Shown here: piece after piece, positions 1-5,967 of the stretch | How the letters are laid out: every line of letters begins with the position of its first letter | How positions within the stretch are numbered: the first letter of the stretch is position 1 | Assembly (NCBI GenBank): GCA_904501845.1 | Contig: CAJGCH010000192.1 | Location: 1 to 5,989, forward strand | Source of the DNA: an uncultured Bacillaceae bacterium | GTDB taxonomy: Bacteria > Bacillota > Bacilli > Bacillales > Pradoshiaceae | DNA: 5,989 nt | Reading direction: 5' to 3' | Notes under the pieces: model-generated | Databases searched by the model: none | The model's input: only the letters and a program-made list of their open reading frames with translations | Told to the model about the DNA's origin: nothing | Translations under genes and position numbers: made by a program

Positions 1-36
1 AGGATCAAGCTGATGATGGAACAAATTCAGCCATAA
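1..36 (+). CDS. resA: Probable ResA C-terminus (partial)
   Basis: Reading from base 1, the frame gives RIKLMMEQIQP followed by TAA at 34-36; the gene starts left of the window. Only 11 residues are visible, with no catalytic motif, so the name rests on context: in Bacillus the gene directly before resB is resA, and its product ends in a short amphipathic helix of similar character. ResA is a membrane-anchored, extracytoplasmic thioredoxin-like protein that reduces the CXXCH cysteines of apocytochrome c before heme attachment. The stop lies 16 nt before the resB start, as expected for genes of one operon. Any other operon gene could end this way, so confidence is moderate. Confidence 0.7.
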   Translation, partial: RIKLMMEQIQP

Positions 37-37
37 C

Positions 38-43
38 AAGGGG
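38..43 (+). promoter_or_regulatory. Ribosome binding site of resB
   Basis: AAGGGG begins just after the upstream stop codon and lies 9 nt before the ATG at 53. The other nearby ATG (47-49) reaches a stop after six codons, so this site supports the start at 53. Confidence 0.75.
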
Positions 44-52
44 TAATGTTTC

Positions 53-1699
53 ATGAAAGAGATTAAATGTGAATGTGGCCACATCAATCCATATGGTACC
101 GTCCTGTGTGAAGCTTGCGGCAAGGTGCTTGAGAACGAGACGGTTGAAGAGAAGGAACAATTGCTCGATATGAAATACGAGGGAAGCGCGCGACGCTCCC
201 AAACTTATAATAAGACCGTGGTCGATAAGGTTTGGACATTCTTCTCATCCGTGAAGGTCGGTGTTACGTTAATTATCCTTCCGCTTATTGCCGCTTCAAT
301 CGGGACGATTTTCCCGCAGGAGGCGCTCATTCCGGCTGGCGAGCCGGCCAACACATTTTATGAGAATGAGTACGGAACGATCGGGAAGATTTATTATGAA
401 TTAGGATTACATAACTTATACAGCTCATGGTGGTTTTTGCTGCTAGTCTCCCTGCTTGGCGTTTCCCTTGTGATAGCGAGCCTTGACAGGTTTCTGCCTT
501 TATATCGGGCATTAAGGAATCAGCGCGTCACAAGGCACCCGCAGTTCATGAAAAGACAGCGGATTTTCGGCCAATCATCAGAGGCGGTTGACGGGAGCTA
601 TGAGCTTATTAAAGAAAGGCTTCAGGCCAAGCGGTACAAAATCAGGGAAGAGAATGGGAATATCCTTGCTGAGAAGAATCGGTTCTCGCGCTGGGGTCCT
701 TACGTGAACCATATAGGCTTGATTATCTTCCTTCTTGGGGGGATGCTCCGTTTTGTGCCTGGAATGTATGTGAATGAATATATGCGCATACCTGAAGGGG
801 AAACAATCGCCGTCCCGGGAACGAACGGTGATTATTATGTGAAAAATAATCAATTCCTTATCGAAACCTATGATAAGGAAGAGGACGCTCAGTTTGAATC
901 GGCTCTTGAGCGGACAGGTGAGGTTGTCAGTAATTACCAGACTAATGCGACGCTTTACAAGCATATCGGCGAAACGATTCCTGGTGAAGAACCGGAGCTT
1001 GAGAAGGTGAAGGATTTCCCTATCATCGTTAATGATCCGCTGAAATTTGAATCATTTGCCCTCTATCAGACCTCTTATGAAGAATCATTTTCATCTATGA
1101 GCTTTTCTTTCATCAATAAATCATCAGAGAAGGAATTCGGGAAATTTACAGTTGATTTAAAGAATCCTGAGGATTCCTACGATCTTGGGGACGGATATAA
1201 GGTGGAGCTTACGAGCTATTTCCCGGATTTTGAATTCGATGATAATAATCAGCCGACCACTAAATCAAGGTATCCAAACAATCCGGCGTTTATCTTCAAT
1301 ATGTACACACCTGATAAGCCAGAAGCAGAAGTCGCCTTCATTGGCATCCGGCAAAACCTTGAACCAATGGGAGAGAATGAATACGCGATAAAGTTCAGCG
1401 GTATTGATTACGAATTCGCGACCTACTTGACGGTACGGAAGGACCTGACTTTATGGATATTGGCACTTGGCGGCTTAATATTCATGATTGGTGTCGTCCA
1501 AGGGGCGTACTGGCAACATCGCAGGATTTGGCTTCAGCAAAAGGATGGGGAGATATTGATCGCAGCCCATACCAATAAAAACTGGTATGGAATTAAGCGT
1601 GAAATAAATGAGATATTGGAAGGTACGCCAATTCCGCTTCCGGCTGATCAAACGGAGGAGGAATCTAGTCAAACTAAAGGGGGAGAAGTGAGTGGCTGA
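53..1699 (+). CDS. resB: Cytochrome c biogenesis protein ResB (Ccs1 family)
   Basis: This 548-residue membrane protein matches the size and layout of Bacillus ResB (about 540 residues). ResB/Ccs1 pairs with ResC/CcsA in the System II synthase that exports heme and joins it to apocytochrome c on the outer face of the membrane. Four hydrophobic segments are visible, near residues 67-87, 126-144, 217-241 and 465-487, with a large extracytoplasmic domain between the third and fourth. His220, in YVNHIG at the start of the third segment, is a plausible conserved heme ligand of the family. The cytosolic N-terminus has a Cys4 zinc-ribbon-like pattern: Cys6, Cys8, Cys19, Cys22. The segment around residues 47-60 (GSARRSQTYNKT) and the IFPQ motif at 86-89 are also typical of ResB as I remember it. 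The stop overlaps the resC start by 8 nt, indicating coupled translation. The C-terminal tail after residue 490 is hydrophilic and cytosolic. Confidence 0.95.
   Translation: MKEIKCECGHINPYGTVLCEACGKVLENETVEEKEQLLDMKYEGSARRSQTYNKTVVDKVWTFFSSVKVGVTLIILPLIAASIGTIFPQEALIPAGEPANTFYENEYGTIGKIYYELGLHNLYSSWWFLLLVSLLGVSLVIASLDRFLPLYRALRNQRVTRHPQFMKRQRIFGQSSEAVDGSYELIKERLQAKRYKIREENGNILAEKNRFSRWGPYVNHIGLIIFLLGGMLRFVPGMYVNEYMRIPEGETIAVPGTNGDYYVKNNQFLIETYDKEEDAQFESALERTGEVVSNYQTNATLYKHIGETIPGEEPELEKVKDFPIIVNDPLKFESFALYQTSYEESFSSMSFSFINKSSEKEFGKFTVDLKNPEDSYDLGDGYKVELTSYFPDFEFDDNNQPTTKSRYPNNPAFIFNMYTPDKPEAEVAFIGIRQNLEPMGENEYAIKFSGIDYEFATYLTVRKDLTLWILALGGLIFMIGVVQGAYWQHRRIWLQQKDGEILIAAHTNKNWYGIKREINEILEGTPIPLPADQTEEESSQTKGGEVSG
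1676..1683 (+). promoter_or_regulatory. Ribosome binding site of resC, inside resB
   Basis: AAAGGGGG lies in the last codons of resB, 8 nt before the GTG at 1692. This strong site and spacing fix the GTG as the resC start although it precedes the resB stop; the two genes share GTGGCTGA. Confidence 0.75.
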
Positions 1700-2864
1700 A
1701 CTAAGCGGTAATTTATTGTTTGCGGCCTTTATACTTTATTTAGTATCAACGTTCATTTTTGCCGGCTCCATTAAAGGAAAGGCAGATACCAGGAATTACA
1801 AAGGATGGGCAAAAGCCGGAATAACCGTGACCATTATCGGCTTTGCGGCTCAGGTCGGGTATTTCATCACCCGCTGGATCACGGCAGGGCATGCGCCTGT
1901 CAGCAATCTATTTGAATTTATGACCTTTTTTGGGATGATGCTAGTCGGGGCATTTATCATTATTTATTTCATCTACAAGACTTCTATCCTAGGAGTCTTC
2001 ACATTGCCAATCGCTCTTTTGATTATTGCTTATGCAAGCATGTTTCCGCGGGATATTTCGCCGCTGGTTCCTTCTTTGAAGAGTTACTGGCTTCATATCC
2101 ATGTCACGACGGCAGCGGCCGGGGAAGCGATTCTCGCAATCAGCTTTGCGGCAGGAATCATTTATTTATTGAAATTTATCGACCAGACGAAAGCCTCAAA
2201 ACGGACCTTCTGGCTTGAAGCAATCCTCTTTTTCCTGATTTCCACGGTCGGCTTTGTGGCGGTAACGTCCAGTTTTTCGTTGGCAGATTACAAAGCGGAC
2301 TACACATGGGTGAACAAAGATGGAGCAGAGGAAACAGCCTCATACGCTATGCCAGCCTTATTTGGCCCAAATGAAGCAAAGCTCGCAGCTGGAAGCGGAA
2401 TGGAACCGCTCATTGAGTTGCCTGCTTTTATCAATGCGAAGAAATTTAATACGGTTGTCTGGTCTCTCATAGCAGGATTAGTCCTTTACGGAATACTTCG
2501 GCTGATCTTGAGAAAACGGGTTGGGGCCGCCTTGCAGCCTCTCGTCAAATCTGTGAACTTGAACCTGCTTGATGAAATCGGCTACCGTTCAGTCCTTATC
2601 GGGTTCCCGGTATTCACGCTCGGCGCCTTGATTTTCGCCATGATATGGGCTCAGATTGCTTGGTCGAGATTCTGGGGCTGGGACCCGAAAGAAGTATGGG
2701 CGCTTATTACATGGCTGTTTTATGCCGCCTTCCTTCATCTCCGTTTCTCGAGAGGATGGCATGGTGAGAAATCAGCCTGGCTTGCTGTTGTCGGTTTTGC
2801 CATCATCATGTTCAATCTCATCGTCGTCAACCTTGTCATTGCAGGACTACATTCTTATGCCTGA
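1692..2864 (+). CDS. resC: Cytochrome c biogenesis protein ResC (CcsA/CcsB family)
   Basis: This 390-residue polytopic protein, starting at GTG, is the heme-handling partner of ResB. It has about eight to ten hydrophobic stretches. The hallmark is the tryptophan-rich heme-binding (WWD-type) motif at residues 319-336, with Trp324, Trp328, Trp330, Asp331-Pro332-Lys333-Glu334 and Trp336. Candidate heme-coordinating histidines are His67 (AGHAPVSN), His135/His137 (LHIHVTT) and His357 (GWHGEKSAW); assigning each as membrane-buried or external would need an alignment. In the family, heme is held by the WWD domain on the outer face and joined to reduced CXXCH cysteines of apocytochrome c. Length and the C-terminal end (AGLHSYA) agree with Bacillus ResC from memory. 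A strong terminator begins 16 nt after the stop, so resC is probably the last gene of one transcript. In B. subtilis, as I recall, resC and resD lie closer together. Confidence 0.95.
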   Translation: MAELSGNLLFAAFILYLVSTFIFAGSIKGKADTRNYKGWAKAGITVTIIGFAAQVGYFITRWITAGHAPVSNLFEFMTFFGMMLVGAFIIIYFIYKTSILGVFTLPIALLIIAYASMFPRDISPLVPSLKSYWLHIHVTTAAAGEAILAISFAAGIIYLLKFIDQTKASKRTFWLEAILFFLISTVGFVAVTSSFSLADYKADYTWVNKDGAEETASYAMPALFGPNEAKLAAGSGMEPLIELPAFINAKKFNTVVWSLIAGLVLYGILRLILRKRVGAALQPLVKSVNLNLLDEIGYRSVLIGFPVFTLGALIFAMIWAQIAWSRFWGWDPKEVWALITWLFYAAFLHLRFSRGWHGEKSAWLAVVGFAIIMFNLIVVNLVIAGLHSYA

Positions 2865-2880
2865 ATAGGCATAATAGATT

Positions 2881-2915
2881 AAAAAGGTCAAATCTGATAA
2901 AGATTTGACCTTTTT
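2881..2915 (+). terminator. Intrinsic terminator after resC
   Basis: A perfect 15-bp stem, AAAAAGGTCAAATCT pairing with AGATTTGACCTTTTT, encloses the 5-nt loop GATAA (2896-2900). The 3' arm ends in five T's, and the 5' arm starts with five A's, so it could also work on the opposite strand. It begins 16 nt after the resC stop. It should end or attenuate the resABC transcript before resD. Confidence 0.88.
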
Positions 2916-2950
2916 ATGTTAAATAGAACGGTTTCGGAGCCATTATTTTT

Positions 2951-2971
2951 AAAAAAGGTCCAAAATTGATA
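2951..2971 (+). repeat. Imperfect repeat of the terminator 5' arm
   Basis: Bases 2952-2960 (AAAAAGGTC) exactly repeat 2881-2889 in the terminator 5' arm, and the following CAAAATTGATA resembles AAATCTGATA at 2890-2899. There is no matching 3' arm here. It may be a decayed partial duplication or chance in AT-rich DNA. Confidence 0.35.
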
Positions 2972-2992
2972 TGATAAACATATAGGATGATT

Positions 2993-3028
2993 TTCTAGAA
3001 ATAGTGTTATAGTTCCTATTTCTTAGAA
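2993..3028. repeat. Imperfect inverted repeat upstream of resD
   Basis: TTCTAGAAATAG (2993-3004) and CTATTTCTTAGAA (3016-3028) are reverse complements except for one extra base in the right arm. The spacer is 11 nt. The repeat lies 38 bp upstream of the candidate -10 hexamer, so it could be an operator or activator site. There is no T-run after it, so it is not a good terminator. I do not recognise it as a named regulator's site. Confidence 0.5.
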
Positions 3029-3042
3029 TTTTTAGTTTTATA

Positions 3043-3071
3043 TTCCTAAACTATTATTATCAAGGTATAAT
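3043..3071 (+). promoter_or_regulatory. Candidate sigma-A promoter for resDE
   Basis: TATAAT at 3066-3071 is a perfect -10 hexamer in the gap before resD. With a 17-bp spacer the -35 would be TTCCTA (3043-3048), only three of six matches to TTGACA, and there is no TG extension of the -10. Initiation would fall near 3078, leaving a leader of about 50 nt. The weak -35 suggests dependence on an activator. B. subtilis is known to have separate resDE transcription with PhoP input; whether that applies here is inference. Confidence 0.5.
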
Positions 3072-3081
3072 GAATTTTGAA

Positions 3082-3097
3082 GTTGTTAAGTTGTTAA
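3082..3097 (+). repeat. Tandem 8-bp repeat in the resD leader
   Basis: GTTGTTAA occurs twice in a row (3082-3089 and 3090-3097), followed by GT. On the other strand this gives two TTAACA hexamers 8 bp apart. TTAACA-like hexamers form PhoP boxes, but those normally repeat about every 11 bp, so the period does not fit well. The repeat lies just downstream of the predicted transcription start. Confidence 0.5.
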
Positions 3098-3116
3098 GTA
3101 CTGTAATAGTTCCGTG

Positions 3117-3123
3117 AAGGGGG
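3117..3123 (+). promoter_or_regulatory. Ribosome binding site of resD
   Basis: AAGGGGG lies 8 nt before the ATG at 3132 and 5 nt before the ATG at 3129. It overlaps the codons that follow the in-frame GTG at 3114, so that GTG is unlikely to be the start. Confidence 0.7.
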
Positions 3124-3131
3124 TTCGGATG

Positions 3132-3851
3132 ATGGAAGAAAGAAACATCCGATTGCTTGTAGTTGATGATGAGGACCGAATCAGAAGATTATTGAAGATG
3201 TACTTAGAGCGTGAAGATTACGTAATCGATGAGGCGGCAAATGGCATTGATGCTTTAGAACTAGCCTTGGCGAATGATTACGATGTGATATTGCTAGACT
3301 TAATGATGCCTGGCAAGGACGGAATTGAGGTCTGCAAGGAATTGCGCGAGAAGAAAGCTACACCTGTGATCATGCTCACGGCAAAGGGTGAGGAAGTGAA
3401 TCGCGTCCAAGGATTTGAAGCGGGAACAGATGATTACATTGTGAAGCCTTTCAGCCCGAGGGAAGTTGTGCTCAGGGTAAAGGCCATTTTGAGGCGGGCA
3501 TCGAAGACCTCTTATTTGCAAGCGGAGGGTTCGACCAAGGATGTTATTGTATTTGATCATTTAACGATTGATAATGATGCCCATCGAGTTCTTGCTGATG
3601 GAAAAGAGGTCGCCTTGACACCTAAAGAGTATGAATTGCTCTACTATTTGGCGAAAACGCCTGACAAGGTATTTGAGCGCGAGCAGCTATTGAAGGAAGT
3701 CTGGCATTATGAATTTTTCGGAGATTTGCGAACGGTAGATACCCATATCAAGAGATTGAGAGAAAAATTAAATAAAGTATCAGAGGATGCTTCGAAAATG
3801 ATTGTAACCGTGTGGGGCGTCGGTTACAAGTTTGAGGTTCGGGCAGACTGA
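3132..3851 (+). CDS. resD: Response regulator ResD (OmpR/PhoB family)
   Basis: This 239-residue DNA-binding response regulator partners ResE. The receiver domain spans about residues 6-120: acidic pocket Asp12-Asp13, phosphoacceptor Asp56 (LLDLMMPG), Thr83 (MLTAKG), Tyr102 and Lys105 (DDYIVKPF). A winged-helix effector domain covers about residues 135-236, including the TPKEYELL helix and the RTVDTHIKRLREKL recognition region, and ends in TVWGVGYKFE. In B. subtilis ResD activates genes for cytochrome biogenesis, heme A synthesis, terminal oxidases and anaerobic nitrate respiration. I chose the ATG at 3132 because AAGGGGG lies 8 nt upstream; the ATG at 3129 is nearly as good and adds one Met. 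The GTG at 3114 would place the ribosome binding site inside the gene. The stop overlaps the resE ATG by 1 nt. Confidence 0.95.
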   Translation: MEERNIRLLVVDDEDRIRRLLKMYLEREDYVIDEAANGIDALELALANDYDVILLDLMMPGKDGIEVCKELREKKATPVIMLTAKGEEVNRVQGFEAGTDDYIVKPFSPREVVLRVKAILRRASKTSYLQAEGSTKDVIVFDHLTIDNDAHRVLADGKEVALTPKEYELLYYLAKTPDKVFEREQLLKEVWHYEFFGDLRTVDTHIKRLREKLNKVSEDASKMIVTVWGVGYKFEVRAD

Positions 3852-5629
3852 TGCTCTGGAAAAGCGTGGTTGGCAAGCTTTGGTTAACCATCATCTTTCT
3901 ATTTTCCTTCGTCTTGTTCATATTGACCGTTCTGCTTCTGGAATTTTTTCATAATCAAAGCATGCAAGAAGCGGAGCAGTCACTTTTTGTGACGGCCAGT
4001 CAGGTTGAGAGCGTCATTAAAGATCATGAGAATTACACGGATATCCTGGATGTCATTTGGCAGACGACCGATGAGGGAGTCGGCATCGTCATACTTTTAA
4101 ATGATGGAACCGTCTATACGAGCCTGAAGGATGCTGACAATGAGGAAATTGAACAGCTGTTCCGCGATGATGGCGAGCTGAAGGGTGCGTTATCAGGTAA
4201 GGAAGAAGTGAAGGAAACAACCTACTTGCCATCTGTTTTGAACGGCGATAATGTCACACAGGCGACTATCGTCGGCATTCCGTTGGATGCGAATGGTGTT
4301 GAAGGCGCCATCTATACGTTTCAATCGGTTGATTTGAGTGAAAGCACTAGTGCCTCCACAACAAAATTCATTCTGATTGCCGTATTGGCGGGAATCTTGT
4401 TAATCACGGTCTTTGCCTTCTTCCTGCTCACAAGGGTGACAGCCCCGCTAAGAAGACTGAAGGAGGGAGCGTTAGAGCTCTCAAAAGGGAAATTTGACAT
4501 GAAGGTTCCTATCATCTCCAATGATGAGATTGGGGACTTATCAAGAACCTTTAATCGAATGGCCAAGCAGCTGAAGCATAATGTGAGCGCCCTGCAGGAG
4601 GAGAAGGAAAACTTGTCCAATATCCTGAGCAGCATGGCTGATGGGGTTATTACCTTTAATCGTGATGGAGAAATACTTGTGACCAATCCGCCTGCTGAGG
4701 ATTTTTTGAGCTATATTCAAATGGATGAGGCTAATTTGGATGTGCCGCATACGAACGGCCATGTACCTGAGAAGCTATGGAGTCTGTTCCAGGAGGTTAA
4801 GGAATCTGAAACGACCAAAATTACCGAAGTCTCTGTACAAGGACGTGATTGGGTCATCTTGATGAATCCGCTCTATGATGCCCGAGCCGTACGAGGGGCG
4901 GTCGCAGTGCTTCGCGATATGACCGAGGAGCGCAGGCTTGATAAGATGCGGAAGGATTTCATCGCCAATGTTTCTCATGAATTGCGAACACCTATTGCCA
5001 TGATGCAAGGGTACAGCGAAGCCATCATTGATGATATCGCGCAAACCCATGAAGAGAAAAAGGATATGGCACAGGTGATTTATGATGAATCCTTGCGTAT
5101 GGGCCGACTGGTGAATGAACTATTGGACCTTGCGCGAATGGAGGCAGGCCACCTCTCCTTGAACAAGTCTGAAGTAGAGATTGGCAGCTTTATCGAGCGA
5201 ATCGTGAAGAAGTTTAAAGGATTGGCGAATGAAAAACAAATCAAGATTCTGGCTGAAATGGACCAGCCTCATGCGGTACTCTTTTTTGACCCTGACCGGA
5301 TGGAGCAGGTATTCACGAATCTTGTTGACAATGCGCTGCGCCACACGCCAGAGGGCGGTGAAGTGCGAATCATCCAGCGTACCGGCGGCGAGAAAGGCAC
5401 CGTTTTTGAAATTAAGGATACGGGTGTCGGGATTTCTGCTGAAGAGCTTCCATTTGTTTTCGAGCGCTTCTATAAGGTTGATAAAGCAAGGACAAGAGGG
5501 CGTGCCGGAACTGGATTAGGACTGGCCATCGTCAAAAATATCATTTATGGCCATGGCGGCAAAATCGAGGTCATGAGCAAATTGGGACAAGGAACGACAT
5601 TTACCTTCTTCCTCCCGGCAAAAAAGTAA
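3851..5629 (+). CDS. resE: Sensor histidine kinase ResE
   Basis: This 592-residue membrane kinase is close to the length of B. subtilis ResE (about 589). Its parts in order are: first membrane segment at about 10-30; extracytoplasmic region 31-171; second membrane segment 173-193; HAMP linker about 194-247; PAS domain about 253-365 (opening NILSSMADGV, ending RDMTEER); HisKA with His376 in the H-box NVSHELRTP; and HATPase_c with the N-box at 490-494 (Asn490, Asn494), G1 box DTGVGIS (523-529), F-box LPFVFERFYK and G2 box GTGLGL (553-558). All catalytic elements appear intact. ResE phosphorylates ResD under oxygen limitation or nitric oxide in B. subtilis, and the cytosolic PAS domain is thought to matter for sensing. 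The ATG overlaps the resD stop as TGATG, with only a weak GAGG 13 nt upstream, so translation probably depends on resD. Confidence 0.96.
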   Translation: MLWKSVVGKLWLTIIFLFSFVLFILTVLLLEFFHNQSMQEAEQSLFVTASQVESVIKDHENYTDILDVIWQTTDEGVGIVILLNDGTVYTSLKDADNEEIEQLFRDDGELKGALSGKEEVKETTYLPSVLNGDNVTQATIVGIPLDANGVEGAIYTFQSVDLSESTSASTTKFILIAVLAGILLITVFAFFLLTRVTAPLRRLKEGALELSKGKFDMKVPIISNDEIGDLSRTFNRMAKQLKHNVSALQEEKENLSNILSSMADGVITFNRDGEILVTNPPAEDFLSYIQMDEANLDVPHTNGHVPEKLWSLFQEVKESETTKITEVSVQGRDWVILMNPLYDARAVRGAVAVLRDMTEERRLDKMRKDFIANVSHELRTPIAMMQGYSEAIIDDIAQTHEEKKDMAQVIYDESLRMGRLVNELLDLARMEAGHLSLNKSEVEIGSFIERIVKKFKGLANEKQIKILAEMDQPHAVLFFDPDRMEQVFTNLVDNALRHTPEGGEVRIIQRTGGEKGTVFEIKDTGVGISAEELPFVFERFYKVDKARTRGRAGTGLGLAIVKNIIYGHGGKIEVMSKLGQGTTFTFFLPAKK

Positions 5630-5642
5630 GATTTCGTGCTTT

Positions 5643-5765
5643 ATGAGGAGAATAATCTTGTTACATGGGAAACGGCAGGCGTTTCCTTCATGGAAATCGC
5701 TGTTCCCTTCACTTATGGTTCTACTATGTACTTCGTTGAATACATATGGAAGGGTGACCAGATAA
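5643..5765 (+). CDS. Possible 35-40 codon ORF after resE
   Basis: An open frame runs from ATG at 5643 (40 codons), or TTG at 5658 (35 codons), to TAA at 5763-5765. The ATG has no clear ribosome binding site. The TTG has GAGGAG (5645-5650) 7 nt upstream, a good site and spacing. The product would be basic, with a hydrophobic run (LMVLLC) near the middle, and resembles nothing I know. The stop is 13 nt before the next ORF, so it could act as a leader. It may well be chance. Confidence 0.2.
   Translation: MRRIILLHGKRQAFPSWKSLFPSLMVLLCTSLNTYGRVTR
5668..5686 (+). other. Small hairpin after resE
   Basis: GGAAACG (5668-5674) pairs perfectly with CGTTTCC (5680-5686) around the loop GCAGG. No T-run follows, so it is unlikely to be an intrinsic terminator. 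It might protect the 3' end of resE mRNA or restrict readthrough into the next ORF. No function can be shown from the sequence. Confidence 0.35.
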
Positions 5766-5767
5766 GC

Positions 5768-5772
5768 GGAGG
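5768..5772 (+). promoter_or_regulatory. Ribosome binding site of the 62-codon ORF
   Basis: GGAGG, within GGAGGGTGA, is a strong anti-16S match 6 nt before the ATG at 5779. An alternative GTG at 5773 directly abuts this site and is therefore an unlikely start. Confidence 0.6.
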
Positions 5773-5778
5773 GTGAAT

Positions 5779-5967
5779 ATGGTAAGCTATGCGAAACGTT
5801 TTCTCATTGTGTTTGTATTGGCTGCGTGCATTGGGCTGTTGTTTTTTGCCGGCAAGCAATCACAGGCGGCTTCAGTGCATTTATCTAAGCAAAATGCCCC
5901 TGAACCTGCATATATGGGCGAAATAAGGAAAAGCCAGTTCATCACTGAACTGGCTTTTCTTGATTAA
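5779..5967 (+). CDS. Hypothetical small exported or membrane protein
   Basis: This 62-codon ORF has a strong ribosome binding site. The N-terminus looks like a Sec signal peptide or a single membrane anchor: Lys6 and Arg7, a hydrophobic core at about 8-25, and a possible signal peptidase site after SQA (residue 30). The LAAC at 14-17 resembles a lipobox but sits inside the hydrophobic core. The remainder is short and hydrophilic (ASVHLSKQNAPEPAYMGE). Residues 50-62 are encoded by the terminator hairpin at 5927-5960, and the stop lies beyond the stem, so the C-terminus may not be a selected protein sequence. A TAA in the +1 frame at 5924-5926, just before the hairpin, raises the possibility that a one-base indel removed the original stop. 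It could be a small secreted peptide precursor, a remnant of a longer gene, or a pseudogene. I do not recognise a family. Confidence 0.45.
   Translation: MVSYAKRFLIVFVLAACIGLLFFAGKQSQAASVHLSKQNAPEPAYMGEIRKSQFITELAFLD
5927..5960. terminator. Terminator at the end of the resDE block, possibly bidirectional
   Basis: GAAAAGCCAGTTCA (5928-5941) pairs perfectly with TGAACTGGCTTTTC (5946-5959) around the loop TCAC; a G-T pair extends the stem to 5927/5960. On the plus strand the 3' tail is TTTTCTT. On the minus strand it is TTTTCCTTATTT, so it could serve genes converging from both sides. It is the first strong terminator after resE, so resD, resE and the small ORF probably share one transcript. 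Confidence 0.8.

Noticed and set aside
578..964. A 128-codon minus-strand open frame inside resB, and other antisense frames of 60-120 codons inside resD and resE.
   Set aside because: They lie opposite well-supported conserved genes and I see no recognisable protein motifs in them; they are shadow frames.
2656..2868. A 70-codon plus-strand frame overlapping the end of resC.
   Set aside because: It is an out-of-frame shadow of the conserved WWD region and C-terminus of ResC.
2966..2994. TTGATA (2966-2971) as the -35 of a resD promoter.
   Set aside because: The sequence 16-18 bp downstream (around GATTTT) is a poor -10; the TATAAT at 3066 is far better.
3114..3131. GTG at 3114 as the resD start, giving a six-residue longer protein.
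   Set aside because: It would put the AAGGGGG ribosome binding site inside the gene and has no upstream site; the ATG at 3132 (or 3129) has the correct spacing and gives the usual ResD length.
5668..5686. GGAAACG/CGTTTCC hairpin as the resE terminator.
   Set aside because: The stem is only 7 bp and no T-run follows; the strong terminator is at 5927-5960.
5779..5829. LAAC in the small ORF as a lipoprotein lipobox.
   Set aside because: The hydrophobic core continues well past the Cys (IGLLFFAG) and the stretch before it is short, so an ordinary signal peptide or membrane anchor fits better. Not excluded.
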